A stretch of 64,000 nt of DNA from Phanerochaete sordida (Eukaryota > Basidiomycota > Agaricomycetes > Polyporales > Phanerochaetaceae). The stretch's first letter is position 1, and each line of letters begins with the position of its first letter. The notes under the pieces were generated by a model that was not told the DNA's origin, did no database searches, and saw nothing but the letters and a program-made list of their open reading frames with translations. Below, piece after piece: positions 24,950 to 35,978 of this stretch. A program made the translations under genes and the position numbers. The stretch covers positions 124,001-188,000 of the forward strand of contig BPQB01000035.1 in NCBI GenBank assembly GCA_019973155.2, written 5' to 3'.

Positions 24950-25612
24950 TACTATCACGTTCCCCTGGTTTATAAAACTTTGGCGACACGGCCAGTTGCG
25001 ACTGCTTGCTCAGGTTTACTGCGGGCGCTGTTGGGCAATTCTGTTTAGGGAGAACCTGGCTATATGTATCATTTTTGCCACGATTTTAAGGCGGTGTGTG
25101 GGAGCTGTAGAGACGTTCCGGCGTAGAGAGTAGGTCGGGCTCCCTGGTTTATAAATCTGAACGTGCAGTTTTATCTCGTTATTCCTCCTTTTGGCATGGA
25201 TCTGGCGGTTCTGATTGGCCCATGAGCCGGCGTCTTCGCGTCCTCGTCGCACCTGATGGTGCGAAGTGAGCTTCCTGGAAAGACCACTGAGATGGAGAGG
25301 TATTTCGTATTTTTTTCTGGGTATGTATGAGTGCTGTGAAGCCTCCCGACCATCCCCGAAGCTCCTTGACCAGAGGATCTGGCGTGGCTGACCTTTTGAT
25401 GCGTAAATTTGAGATGACACTGGCCTCGAGAAGCAGTATCCTAAATACCCAGACTGCCTCCCTCCGCATATTCGAAGTTCAAGCCTACAGCTCTGTAGTT
25501 ACAGTCGGCTGTTGACACGAAAAATATTCCGACGTCCCCAAGGCGAAGCGTTGAGGCACAGGTCGCGTTTTATAACCCAGGGAGCTTTTATAAACCAGGG
25601 GACGTGATAGTA
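24950..25612. mobile_element. 663 bp terminal-inverted-repeat element (MITE-like), TA-flanked
   Basis: The left end (24950-24977) and the reverse complement of the right end (25586-25612) match over 27 of 28 positions with one single-base gap. Both begin TACTATCACGT and continue CCCCTGGTTTATAAAA. If the outer TA is counted as target duplication, the terminal inverted repeat proper starts CTATCACG and is flanked by TA on each side, as for Tc1/mariner-like MITEs. The interior has no transposase; a minus-strand open frame (25016-25420) shows no domain. A second inverted pair lies inside (25139-25585). Seen directly in sequence; classification is inference. Confidence 0.7.
25139..25585. repeat. 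inner inverted repeat nested in the TIR element
   Basis: GCTCCCTGGTTTATAAA at 25139-25155 and the reverse complement of 25569-25585 (GCTCCCTGGGTTATAAA) agree at 16 of 17 positions. The right inner arm abuts the right outer arm exactly (25585/25586), so inner and outer arms are related degenerate copies of a CCCTGG-TTATAAA core. Confidence 0.65.
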
Positions 25613-27060
25613 GTAAGGGGCCCAAATGTATCTGAGACCCATTTCAGCCGCGCGTCGCACATGGTGTGAAACCATGCGCCACCCGGTGCAAGTGTCGATA
25701 GGTCGGCCCTTTGGCTCTGAAGGCCATGTCTGCCCTTCCGCCGGCAGGCAAGCAGCTGCCGACAACCGCACGAGCAGCACAGCCGTCCTGCAGCCCGCGG
25801 TGCCTCGTGCCCGCGACGCGTCGCCGAACGGCGGCATCAGGCCCTGCGACACGCCTGCGCCGCGCAGGCGGGCGTGTGGCGCACGCTGTCCATCGCCACA
25901 TCCGGCGCATCGCGCAGGCACGCGCGCTCCATGTCGGCCGGTGCGCCGTGCGACATCGGGGGCGGTGGACCGAAAACGAGTTGGCTGGTTTGCGCAGGAG
26001 CGACTGCGGGTGCGAGCCGCGTTGCCTGTATGAGGGGCGGCGGCGCCCAGCGCGGCGCCAGGGGGAGCGCTCCGCCGGCTATGGGCGACTTCGAACGCGA
26101 TGCCGCGAGGTCGTTGCGTAACGGGCATTGTAAACCCGGGGGTTGAGCCTGAGCGCCATTATCGCCTGGGCAATTGCTGGGATGCTCGTAGAGCAGCGAA
26201 AAATGGGGTGCGCTGGGTGTCGACGACATGACAGCGATTTCTGTTGGATGATGCTATCCCCTCGCATCGATGATCGCTTTTGTCACATTTCTCGGCTTTA
26301 GCAAGCTGTGTACACCCTAGGGCGGAGGACGGTCCCACCTCGCTTACACTGCACGGTGCTGCTAGCTGATGGGGCAGACTCGGCTAGGCCCCACAATGCG
26401 AGCCGACCGCGCTGCGGCGGTGCTGCACGAGTCATGTCTGCGCCGAGATGTGAGTGAGAACAGCCTGAGGTCCTCGCCAAGCGTATGCTGGACGCACCAG
26501 CGCATCGTGAAACCCATGCATCCAGGCACCCTTCGGGAGGGGCCGCATCCGAGGATTCGTCGAGATGGTGAAATGTTGCTGGAAGGCCGCGTTTGACCAA
26601 GGATGGCACCGGAAGAGGCGGGGACAAGCGACACAGCCGCGGTGCAGCAATTATTAGCACTAGCGCAGGAGCAGCCTGCGGGCCGCCTCGCGAGGCGCGA
26701 CGCGCCAGGCACGCGGAGCAGCCCAGAGGCGGCTTTCTCAGCCGCGCACACGAGGGCTTCTCCCGCGTACAGTGGCAGCTGCTGACGGAGCCTCCGCAGG
26801 TCACGCCCCTCCGTCATCGCGATCGCACCGAAATAGCGGCCAGATTGGGTGTGCCGGGGCTCGCCGCGGGGCAGACACGCCCGAGCGATCGACACCGAAT
26901 GAGACCGGGCGGCGCGCGCGGGAGAGCCTGTGTGCGCCTCGCACCCAGAGAACGGAGAACGGATTTATAAGAGACGACTACGCTAAGTACATAGCTCAGG
27001 TATGGAGATACCTCGTCGGCTCGGGATAAGGTCATAATACAAGTCCATAAGAGGAAATAA
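25613..27060. other. GC-rich region without recognisable genes, downstream of LINE
   Basis: Very GC- and CpG-rich, so long open frames arise on several strands at once (for example 25499-26128 minus, 26298-26804 minus, 25711-26121 plus). Their Arg/Ala/Pro-rich translations carry no domain. The part next to 27060 is the 3' flank or UTR of the minus-strand LINE. Nothing else supported. Confidence 0.4.
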
Positions 27061-29424
27061 CTAAAGCAAATGAGAAAGGTGCGCAGGAAGAGACAGCGGA
27101 GAAATAGGATGCAGAGCTCTCGACGCGGTAAGACGTTTGTAATCACCCCAAATGCGACCCGCGAGGCGTATACAGCCGAGGTGCCAGCCATTCATGATGC
27201 GCGCAGCGAGGCGCTGCTGCGCCACGGTGGTGGTTGGGCATGGCAAGTGCGGCATGGTGCCCAAGTAGTAGCGAGACGAGTATTGCGGCCACACCGCTGC
27301 GTCGTCGGAAAATAAGCTGCGCGTGTATTGCAAGACAACGTCCCGGATGTCGGATATGGTTTCGGCAGCATCGAGCTGCCGGGACGTGTCCTCGAGGATC
27401 GCAGACATGGCAGCGCGACGTAGGTGAGCGTAGTGTGGGCAGGCAACAAAGATGTGGTGCGGGGTCTCGTCACTAGAGCAGCCAAAACGGCACGTGGGCG
27501 CGACGTCGCCGAAGCGATGGTAGCGAGTGAACGCGTCGTCGAGCTGGGCGGACCGTGCATAGAGTTGAACAACGGCGGAGTAGGCGGATGAGGCGCGGGT
27601 GTACGGGTGTAAGGGAGGCTCGTGAGCGTCGTAGAGGTGGCGGAACATGGTGATATTCGGACGGAAGGAAGGGTCGGAAAGTATGAGTTGAGTGGAACAA
27701 GAAGACAGAAAAGAAGAAATATCAGACGTGATGAAGCCGTGGAGCGGAGAATACAACGCGAAGTCAGGAAGTGTGAAGGTAGGATAAGGAAGAACAAGAG
27801 AGCGGGCGAGAGGAGTATGAGATACGGAGGCGAGGGCGTCGACATAACGATTTAGAGATGCGGGTAAGGAGGTGGACGATGTATGAGCGGGAGTATAGGT
27901 GATGGACGGGGCGTTGGGCGATCTGCGGAGGATATCAATGAGCCAGGAATATAGAGGTTGAGCTGGAGAGGCAGGGAGGCGGTGCGAGGATGGCAGGGTT
28001 AGGGAAGACGATATGTAGCGGACGGAGTTGAGATGATCAGTGTACAATGTGGGAGAGTCGGGAGAAACAGGGTGATGGAGGTGGATAAGGGAAGCAGCGA
28101 TGAGACCGAGTACTTCGCCGTGAAGGCTAGAGGCGGTGGGAGGAGAATATTGCATGGCGAGAGATCCAGACGGAGATGTTGCGGCGAAAGTAACATGGGA
28201 CGAGTGAGACGGGGATTGGAGTGCGGAAGCGTCAGAAGCAAGAAAACCAGAGTAGGAAGAATGTAGAGCGGGGAAACGTGAAAGGCGTAGGGCACAGAGG
28301 AAGAGAGATTCAGAGAAATATTTGCGAATGGGACGAGGAATAGCAAGTGACCAAAGGGAAGGTGGCGAACACGACGGAGGAATGCAGTGAATGGCGGAAC
28401 GTGGCGACTCACGGACAGCACCCGGGCTGCCTAGACTCCCGTACAACGCACGGGCAGCGTCCAAGCTGCCTAGCCTACCGTTCGCCGCACGGGCAGCGTC
28501 CAAGCCGCCTAGACTCCCAGACCGCAGCGAATACCCGAAGAAGCCGTAGACGAGATCTTGCAGAGTCAGTCGAGATAGCCATGGTGCGAATGACGGCCAG
28601 TCGCGCTCCGCCGCGCGACCGCGGAGCGCGACGGGCATACCACGAGGGCGAAGAGCAGGGCAGCGAGCAGAAATGATGGACGAGGGAAGGATGTCGTCCC
28701 AAATGGCAACGTCCTGCAGGGTAGAGACGCCGGCGCGTTCGAGATTGGTAATCACGTGTGAGGAGGGCGACGTCGGCGGGGCGGCCTGAGTGCGTATGAT
28801 GTGCCGCAGCGAGACGGAGCCTGAGAAGAGATGGGATAGGTCGGTAGGCCGGATAGACAAATGCTGATCGCGAAGCACGTCGAGCGCGATGAGCCAAGCA
28901 GCGGGTATGATGCGCGCGGAGCGAGCGAAAGACTTCGCAGTCGGGCCCTCGAGCGGATATATACATTGATTCAACCAGACGTTGACTCGTCCGTGCGCGC
29001 GCTGCAAGGGCGGTGCGGGCAAGCGTGGGCCGCGCGCAGGGGGAGGCGAGTGACCGAGGCTGCCGCGCCGCGCCGCCGCGTCAGCGCGCACACGGTGCCC
29101 CGAACGTCTGTGTGGCCAGGGACGTGTGCCGTCTGCGCCACAGCGTTGCGTCTCGGGCACCCCGTTGGGGTTGCGCTGTGCCGCGGGCTGCCCGAGTTTC
29201 TCGGGCTGATGCCGTACTGCGGGCGATGTCGGCCGCTGCGGGGTCTGGGCGGTCCGTTGCCAGGAGGTTCGGGAGCGTCGTATGGCGGGCGGTGACACCT
29301 CGCGCAGATGGGAGGCGCAGTGTGCAATGCAGTATACGACCGCAGTGGCGCTATAAAAGGGGATACGGCGTGTTGAGGCCACCAGGGGCAGCGGCGCAGC
29401 CAAGATAACCGACGGCGCCCACAT
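27061..29424 (-). mobile_element. 5'-truncated non-LTR retrotransposon (LINE): RNase H and zinc-knuckle part of ORF2
   Basis: One open frame of 787 codons. Its C-terminal half shows an RNase H fold with the four acidic residues in order: FLASDAS, SLHGEVLGL, LYTDHLNSV and LNRYVDALAS (D-E-D-D). After it comes a CCHC-type knuckle, CRFGCSSDETPHHIFVACPH, the usual C-terminus of Tad1-like LINE ORF2 proteins in Agaricomycetes. Upstream, CIYPLEGPTAKSFARSARII and RPTDLSHLFSGSVSLRHII fit the linker between reverse transcriptase and RNase H, but the reverse transcriptase itself (FADD-type motif) is not found. The first 140 or so codons (28990-29424) are Arg/Pro-rich and probably not element-derived, so the real 5' breakpoint is near 29000. 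Contains a minisatellite at 28410-28526. Old, inactive insertion, although the frame is still open. Confidence 0.75.
28410..28526. repeat. 39-bp minisatellite, three units, inside the LINE reading frame
   Basis: Units start at 28410, 28449 and 28488, each 39 bp and sharing CACGGGCAGCGTCCAAG and GCCTAG(A)CT blocks with a few substitutions. Because 39 is a multiple of three, it encodes an in-frame 13-residue repeat (GSLG-LDAARA type) and leaves the frame open. Confidence 0.85.
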
Positions 29425-29786
29425 CGCGTCGATTGTTCCGGGGCCTTTGTGGCGCGGCGAAGGCAGGACCGCGCGAAAACACGGGCGACCCGCGCACAGC
29501 CGGCGGCGCGGCTGACAGGCTTACGCACCTATCGCGTCCCCGCGCGACCGCGTTAGCGCGTGAATAAGCCGCGGGCAGGCCTAAACGCGGAAATGCGTCA
29601 TGCCTCAGCCTGAGGCGGCGGACGCCCCATACCGGGGCACCGAGCGTCCAAGGCGACCCTTGGGAGGTGGATCACGTCGGCCGGGACCCGGTGGCGAGCG
29701 CAGCGGTGGTTATAAAGGCGCGTGATCGAGAGAGGTCCAGCCAGACACCGATCGCACATACCCCACACCCCCGCATACAGTCCAGC
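29425..29786. other. GC-rich promoter region
   Basis: 362 bp between the LINE and the NAD(P)-binding protein gene; CpG-rich. It holds the TATA box at 29711. A second TATAAAAGG-like stretch at about 29351 lies within the LINE frame and has no gene assigned. Confidence 0.45.
29711..29717 (+). promoter_or_regulatory. TATA box of the NAD(P)-binding protein gene
   Basis: TATAAAG in an otherwise very GC-rich stretch, 70 bp upstream of the ATG at 29787. Confidence 0.55.
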
Positions 29787-30683
29787 ATGCACATCGCCAT
29801 CGTCGGCGGACATGGCAAGGTGGGCCCGCCGAGTCTGCCGCGCAGGCCGCCGCTGACACGCTCGGCGACGACGCCGAACTCCGCAGGTCGCGATGCGCCT
29901 CACGCGACTCCTCGTAGCCCGCGGCGACACCGTCGTCTCGGTCTTCCGCAACGGCTGGCAGGCCCAGGCCGTCTCGCGGGCGGGCGCGACGCCCATCGTG
30001 CTGAACCTCGAGGAAGACGGCGTCGAGACGTTCGCGGCCGTCTTTGCTGGGAAGGACGTCGTGTACTTCTGCGCCGGCGCCGAGGGCCACGGCGGGCCCA
30101 CCCGCTACCGCACTGTCGACTATGCCGGCGCGCGCAAGGTCTTTGACGCGCTCGAGTTGATTCGGGGGCCGAAGCCGCGGCTGATCATGCTTTCCGCGAT
30201 TGACGTCCGCGACCGCGACAAGATACCCGCGCATTATGTGAGTCGCTGCGGGGGCACGTGGGGAGGAATGCTGACGGCGACGCAGACCCCAAAAGATCTG
30301 CAGCACTCTGACCACCTCTGGACGGCGATGGGGGCGTTCCTCCAGGCGAAATACGATGCCGACAGGGACCTCGCGCGAAGACGGTCGTTCAAATGGACGA
30401 TTCTCCGTCCTGGATGGCTGACGGACGCGGAAAGCACTGGTCGTGCAGCAGTCGGCAAGGCGCCCCTCGGCGCGACGATATCCGTGGGTGGCTTGCTGCG
30501 ATCCGATCGAGTCACAGCGCTGACCGCGGGGCGCAGCGGGACGATGTCGCCCGTGCGTTGGCACTGCTCGCGGACAGACCCGAGGCGGACGGCCTCGGAA
30601 TCGATATCAACGGCGGCGAGGAGAAGATTGAGGATGGCCTGGCCAGGGTCATCCGACGCAGAGCGAGCGACTTCGACCCGTAA
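29787..30683 (+). CDS. NAD(P)-binding Rossmann-fold protein (atypical SDR, NmrA/YMR090W-like)
   Basis: Exon 1 (29787-29819) encodes MHIAIVGGHGK; an intron of 68 bp then leads to VAMRLTRLLVARGDTVVSVF, so the Rossmann Gly-rich motif IVGGHGKVA spans the junction, which confirms the splice. Then DVVYFCAGAEG, RLIMLSAIDVRDRDKIPAHY, an intron, and TPKDLQHSDHLWTAMGAF, LQAKYDADRDLARRRSFKW, TILRPGWLTD (typical atypical-SDR Y-x-x-x-K region and ILRPGxL), another intron, and RDDVARALALLADRPEADG ending ASDFDP with TAA at 30681-30683. About 240 residues, matching yeast YMR090W-type proteins; the substrate is unknown. Cytosolic, single compact gene, apparently intact. Confidence 0.85.
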
Positions 30684-33311
30684 CGCCTGTGATGGAGCAC
30701 CATTTCCGACTGCGTTTCCGACCGCGTTTTCACGGCTGTTTTGTGTTTATTTTGGGTTATTATGCAGCGCCAGAGTGTTTGTATGGATAGTCAGCACGCG
30801 GGAGAAGGACGATACTGCGGGTGCTGACTACTAAGGGTCTGTAAACCTTTGCGGTGTAAGTTGAGCCAAAATGTTCTGCGAAGTTCGCAATACTTGGGCG
30901 GAGCATCCGCTATGCACCATGCCGCCTGTGATGTTTATCTCGTGCTTGGCCTGAGCGCGCCTCCAGAGGGAGAAACGGCGCCATCGAAGTCTGGCGTCGA
31001 CGCCAACATGTGGAGCAGTTTGGCCTGATACGGGATCTCTAACCCGGTATGTTGGCTCTGTAGGACCTCGTGTGTCCCACAAGAGTTCTTCCTATCAAGT
31101 TTCAGTCCTCAGCACGCGGGAGCGGGCGGCAGCTCATTTGCTTACCGGTCAAGTTGGGCAAAATCTTCGATAAAACAGTTGAGCCACAGACTTGTCAGGA
31201 TTGGATCCCGTGAAGGAACGATTTACGTGAGTGCTCCGAGTTCAGAGCTCACGGCAGCCCGTTGTGGCCCAGCTGTGGCAGAACGGCCTTGCGGAAATCC
31301 CAATGCCCGGCAGGACTTCTTCGGCAGACCATCATCAAGGGTCGCCACCGTGCAGCATGTTCTTCAATCTTTGCATTCTAATAGCAGGCCTCCTCGGGCT
31401 TCCGTTCGCTCCGCGTCGCGTACCTGCGGTCCTGCCTCGACGTGCCGAGCTCGGATGTCTGAAGAGCAACTTGTGAAGTCAGCATTTGCAGCCCAGGATC
31501 GAGGCAGAAGAATAAATGCATGTATGCGCACCAAAAAAATCATGCACGCCGTCATCTTGCGAAATGAACCTCTGATTCAGGCTGCGATTCAAACGAAGGC
31601 ATGCCCACCAATGGGGCAAGTTGGAGGTAACCATGCAAGGCGTAAAATTGATTCATGCCCACGCACAGTTGACTCGTGCGAACGGGGCCAGTCCCTGCGT
31701 TCAAAGATAGAAATGAGTCCTAGTAAATATATAGCATAGAGCAGCGCTTACATTTTGCTGCTTCCGATATACGTTGAGGTCAAAAGGAACAACGACAGAC
31801 GGCAGCGGCAGCGGCGACGCTCAGGTCCACGTGGAATTAAACGCTGAATCTAGCCTTACGCTTACTCATGTAACCGGATCACTTACCTCTTAGTAGTAGT
31901 TGCTTACTTTTTAGACGCTCAGTAAGTAAAAACGCTACTCCATTTACTGAGCGGCTTAGATCCATTATTGACTCGTCCAGGACTTGCTTCCGATCCACCA
32001 ACAACCACCCTTCGAACGTTGGAACAGCTCCCATTTTACACGACGACGGCACGTAACGTATCTCTGGAATCAAAATGCACAGGTGTCACATACGAGCAAC
32101 GCCCTGCTTGAAGGCAGTTCCAGGTAGATAGCTTCGAGGTCAGGCTGTGGACGCGGCGCGTGTCACGTCCGCCCTCCACTCACGACCGGCGAGTGCAAAC
32201 CAAAAAAAAAATGTCGCATTATCTCTTTGTAAGCAGCCGTACCGCATGTCTGACACACATGGTCAATGCACAGGGTCGCGTCGGAGCTATGAACACGTCA
32301 GGCCAGGCGCCCTCCCCGCTGTATCAACTCTACGAGACAATCGTGTACTATGGAAGTTTTCTGGAAGCGCCGCTGCGCAGCTCGACACCGCCGCCGATAT
32401 CGCGCGCTCCGCGCCATCTCAATGAGCATTGTTTCGTTCAGGATGTTTCAAAGCTGCTCTAGTACGGGACGCGCGGTCATCAAAATTCATCGCTCACTCG
32501 ATTTCTGTGAGTCGCCTCTTCTTCCAAGTGAGGACCGGGCTGAATCTCCATAGAGTGCAGCAAGTTGTATGCTCGTGATTTTCTAACGTACGCCTATAGC
32601 TACGTTTCCCATAACGTTATGAATGACAGGACGACCAGCCTCTTGAAGACGCTGGATGGGCAGGGAACAACTGGGAAACGACGAGTATACGAAATACTGA
32701 GAGTAAAACCAAATCGTCACTAACGCCGTAATTTTGCAGCGTACGCCATATGGGGATACCGATCGCAAGTCCAACATTGCTGCGCGGCGCATACCACATG
32801 CCGATCGAGCGCCGCGCAAATGGGGAAGACTGCACGATCTCAGACACGTCGCCGGGCATCCGCCTCGGCATTAGAGGTATGCTGACTGCCGTTCAGACCT
32901 TCGTTTGTCTCCGGAGTCCGAACGCTCTGTCATTGTCCGCGGGGCGCCGCGCTTGCCTAAATCTCTGACTCCGACGCGAAGAGCTGCTGAAGTTCATCGT
33001 TTCATCGCAGACGCCTCTCGCATTCCTAAACTGCTGTTAACGCCAATGTTCTTTCGCTCTCAATTTCCTTGTGCCCTGGTATTACTCGCGTTGACTTCTT
33101 ATTTATCTCAACGCGCGCCCAGAGGAACGACGCAGGGGTCAAACACGATCACGTGGCTTTGTAAATCAAGATTCCCTGCCCACCTCGCTCGTCAATGCAT
33201 TTCAAGGCCAGAAGTTAGGATGTTCTTCGTCTCGTCTATAAGCTGAGCTGATATATTCTGAGTTGTGGGAATTTACATGCACATTCATGTTTTATGCACC
33301 AGCGACGCTCA
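30684..33311. other. long gene-poor region
   Basis: 2.6 kb with base composition closer to neutral than the flanks. Open frames such as 31179-31739 (plus) and 32905-33246 (plus) have no domain, poor codon pattern and no exon partners. A run of ten A occurs near 32201. No tRNA, repeat or transposon end was recognised. Confidence 0.4.
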
Positions 33312-34102
33312 CTAGTCGTCCTCTTCCTCCGCCCTCGCCCACGCCGCGTCGTCCTCACGCACTGCCATCCTAACGAGTCCGGGCAGCGCAGGTACCCACT
33401 TCGACCAGAAGTCCATCACAGATACACTGGCTAGCGAGAACTGGCCGCCCCAAATGCAAGCGGCGCCCCACGTGCCCGGAGCGTGGTAGCACAGAATCGC
33501 GCCGGCTGCGTTCAGCACGGTGCCCCAGCCCAGCGGCGCCTTCAAGATTGCGTACGGGCCGCGTGCGAGTATACCTTGAGTATCTTCAGAGCGAGTGCGG
33601 CGTGGCGGCACCCGTCTGCTCCAGAGCTTGAGAGCGCTCCCGCTGAGCACGAGGGTGCAGCCCAGGAGGAAGAGGCCCGTGAGAGGGCGGACGCGGACTG
33701 GGTCTGGGTCTGGGCTCCACCAAGATCGAGGGCTGGGGATGGGGATGGGGTTGGATACGAACAGGCGGTATGCCCTCTTGATCAAAGGAGATGATGGATA
33801 CAGCTCGTACAATGCCATGGTGCATTCGCCAAGGCAATGCGTCCAATAGCCGACTGTAGATGCTGCCTGAACACCAGAATATATAGGTGAGATGTGCAAC
33901 ACCATATGCCATAGAAAGAAATACGCACTGTATACAAGTAATAGACGGTACGTGTACGTCGATACAGACTCGGCGGCTGCCCTCGTTCCTTCTCCTCCAT
34001 TTCCTCTACGACTTCCGACTCCTGTAGCGACGTCTGCGTGATCGCCATGAACGCCGTGCATGACAGCGAGAGGCCAATCCTCAAATATGGAGAGCTGAGC
34101 AT
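33312..34102 (-). CDS. degenerate ICMT-like paralogue, probably inactive
   Basis: Two exons: 34102-33929 (58 codons) and 33866-33312, joined by a 62 bp GT-AG intron in phase, giving 242 residues. The start MLSSPYLRIGLSLSCTA aligns with LSSPLLKIPLVLSCTA of the intact gene at 19424, and the intron sits at an equivalent place, so the two are paralogues. The methyltransferase core has decayed: the RGPYAVVRHPSYVGS region reads RGPYAILKAPLGWGT (the His and Tyr of RHPxY are gone), and the terminal GxEWxxYxxRTPYRLIP motif is replaced by a short acidic tail, AWARAEEEDD. A Pro-rich insert (NPIPIPSPRSWW, SPDPDP) sits between helices and comes from GGGGAT/GGGTCT microsatellites at 33700-33760. An intact frame argues for a recent or repurposed pseudo-enzyme. 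The upstream TTG at 34141 is not used as start. Confidence 0.75.
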
Positions 34103-34743
34103 CTGTGGGTTGGCGTATGAGACTACGGTGGTCGATGGCAAGAGTTGGGAGCGACGACCTGAAGGCAGTCACAACTATGAAAAGAAGTTGGGCTGCAACG
34201 AGGCGTGCCCGCCGGACGCGCGTCGCTCGGCAGACTCAAGGTGAGAACAACGATGTCTCCGGGCATTGCGCGCAGAATATCCAAAAAGGTGACGTTGCCT
34301 GGCAGCTGCCGAGGAGCACGAGGTTTGCACACGGGGAGCATTCCACTGATAGCACCAGCTCTAGACTTTAATTTCGGGTAAGCGTGAGAGATTTCGGATG
34401 CGACTCGATAGAAATTTAGGTGATATTCTGCAGTTGGTCGATGATAAAGATCTACTCGCACACAAGGCAGAGTGAGCTGCATACCAGCCAACGCGAGAAT
34501 GAGTGTGAAGCAGCTCGGGATGGAGACGTCAAGGACCAGCGGGTACAAAGCTGCTCGACCGTTCGCCAATATTTATTCATTATACGCTATCAATACGGTG
34601 TTGCAGACACTACCCCCAAGGTCGTAACTGGACAGCCTTCGCGTAGCGTATGGTAGTAAGACCGCGCAAATATGCCTCTGTCACGTCTTCATATTTTATC
34701 AGTAGATAAAAGGAGTGTATACTCGCGTGCCTGGCACCAACGA
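34103..34743. other. intergenic region
   Basis: 640 bp between the ICMT-like start and the FunK1 stop. A 149-codon minus frame (34123-34569) has no domain. Nothing supported. Confidence 0.45.
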
Positions 34744-35978
34744 TCACCATCCGCTAATCACGTCGACGACCTCACCATTGTGGAACACCAAATGGCGTGG
34801 CCGACGTCGCCATACCACTTCTCGCTTCTGCCGAACCGGAGGCTTGACCTGCTCCGGGGAGACACGCCTGAGGTTCGCGTGCGAGCGCAGGGTATTCTTG
34901 ATGAGGGAGGCCATCCGCTCGGCCATACTGTCGGCGACGGCCGCGCAGCACGCGTCGAGGCCAGCGAGCCCGGGGCCTGCGCCCGCTTCTACCTGCTGGT
35001 AGGCCGCGGTAAGTTCGGCGAAGAGCGCGTCGAGCTCCTTGACCACCCTGACGACAGTTGATTGCGGTTCCCACAGCACCACGTCCCTGCCGAGGCAGCC
35101 GGGGTTCAGCAGGATGTGCCGGCGGGAGGAGTTGTCGCAGAACGTGCGGCTACCAAAATCATGTTGTTGGCTCATCAGGTCAGCCCACGCCTCCGCCGTC
35201 TCTGTTTTCTCCTTGTTGCGGTACGTTGAGGTGAGGACTAGGTGGAGCGCGAGCCAGGGCATCGACTCGAGGTCATGCAGAGGAGTCAAACGCTGTGGCC
35301 TCCGACTCCTGGTGTACCAGCATCGCTTCGGAATCGGAAGAATCGCTCTCGGAGGAGACTGGGGAAGCGGACCCCGAACTCGTCGAAATCTGTGACTCAG
35401 AATCCTCGGGTACTCCTGGTGTTGAGGCAAAACAGTAGGCGTTCTTGACCACCTCGACTGCCCTGAAAGGGCTCTCCTGCAGATAGAGGCTCGCCAATTG
35501 CAAGGACTGCATACATCGACAAGACGTACCGCAGAAAATCCCGCATGTATCGGGACGTCTGATGTCGTCTTAGCATCCTCTAAATCCGCAACAATGGTTT
35601 CTTCGCCAACGCGAAGGATGTTCTCGTAGCTCAGATGCTGGTGGAGCCATCCGTGCTTGTGCAGGCTTGAGAGACCTGGCGCATGTAAGGCACCAAGTGT
35701 ACTGCATGCAACAACGGTACTCACAGCCCAGAGCGTCGTGTAAGGAGCAAAATACATCTCGCAGATACTTAATATCGTTGAGGGGCTTGGGTACGCTTTG
35801 CAAGACCGTACGGCGCGAAACGTCTGGCCAATCCTGCATGATTGGGCGAGTCTGTCAAGATCGTCAGTGCACGAGTCGGATCGCGGCTTGAGCACGAGAT
35901 ACATACCGATGCCACGTCTGTCAGAGCCCTGCCTCGTCTGATCTCGCACGAGACCTCTGAGGGTACAATGTAGAGCAT
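34744..35978 (-). CDS. short FunK1 fungal-type protein kinase, HRD-less (probable pseudokinase)
   Basis: ATG at 35976-35978 reads MLYIVPSEVSCEIRRGRALT; introns then give PLNDIKYLRDVFCSLHDALG, LSSLHKHGWLHQHLSYENIL, RVGEETIVADLEDAKTTSDV. A 53 bp intron brings in ESPFRAVEVVKNAYCFAS (the FMAVEV/APE-like segment), and a further one leads to RLTPLHDLESMPWLALHLVL, the hallmark PLHDLES-W of FunK1. The C-lobe tail (LFAELTAAYQQVE) ends VISGW, TGA at 34744-34746. Two points are odd. The catalytic loop is HQHLSYEN where FunK1 has HRDxSxxN, so the Arg and the catalytic Asp are missing. The whole N-lobe (Gly-rich loop, VAIK Lys) is absent, leaving roughly 330 residues instead of 650-800. Family call is strong; activity is unlikely. 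Confidence 0.75.

Noticed and set aside
25499..26128. Minus-strand frame of 209 codons reaching into the TIR element
   Set aside because: Arg/Ala-rich GC artefact spanning the element boundary; not a transposase.
31179..31739. Plus-strand frame of 186 codons
   Set aside because: Composition random-like, no domain, no conserved start context, isolated in a gene-poor region.
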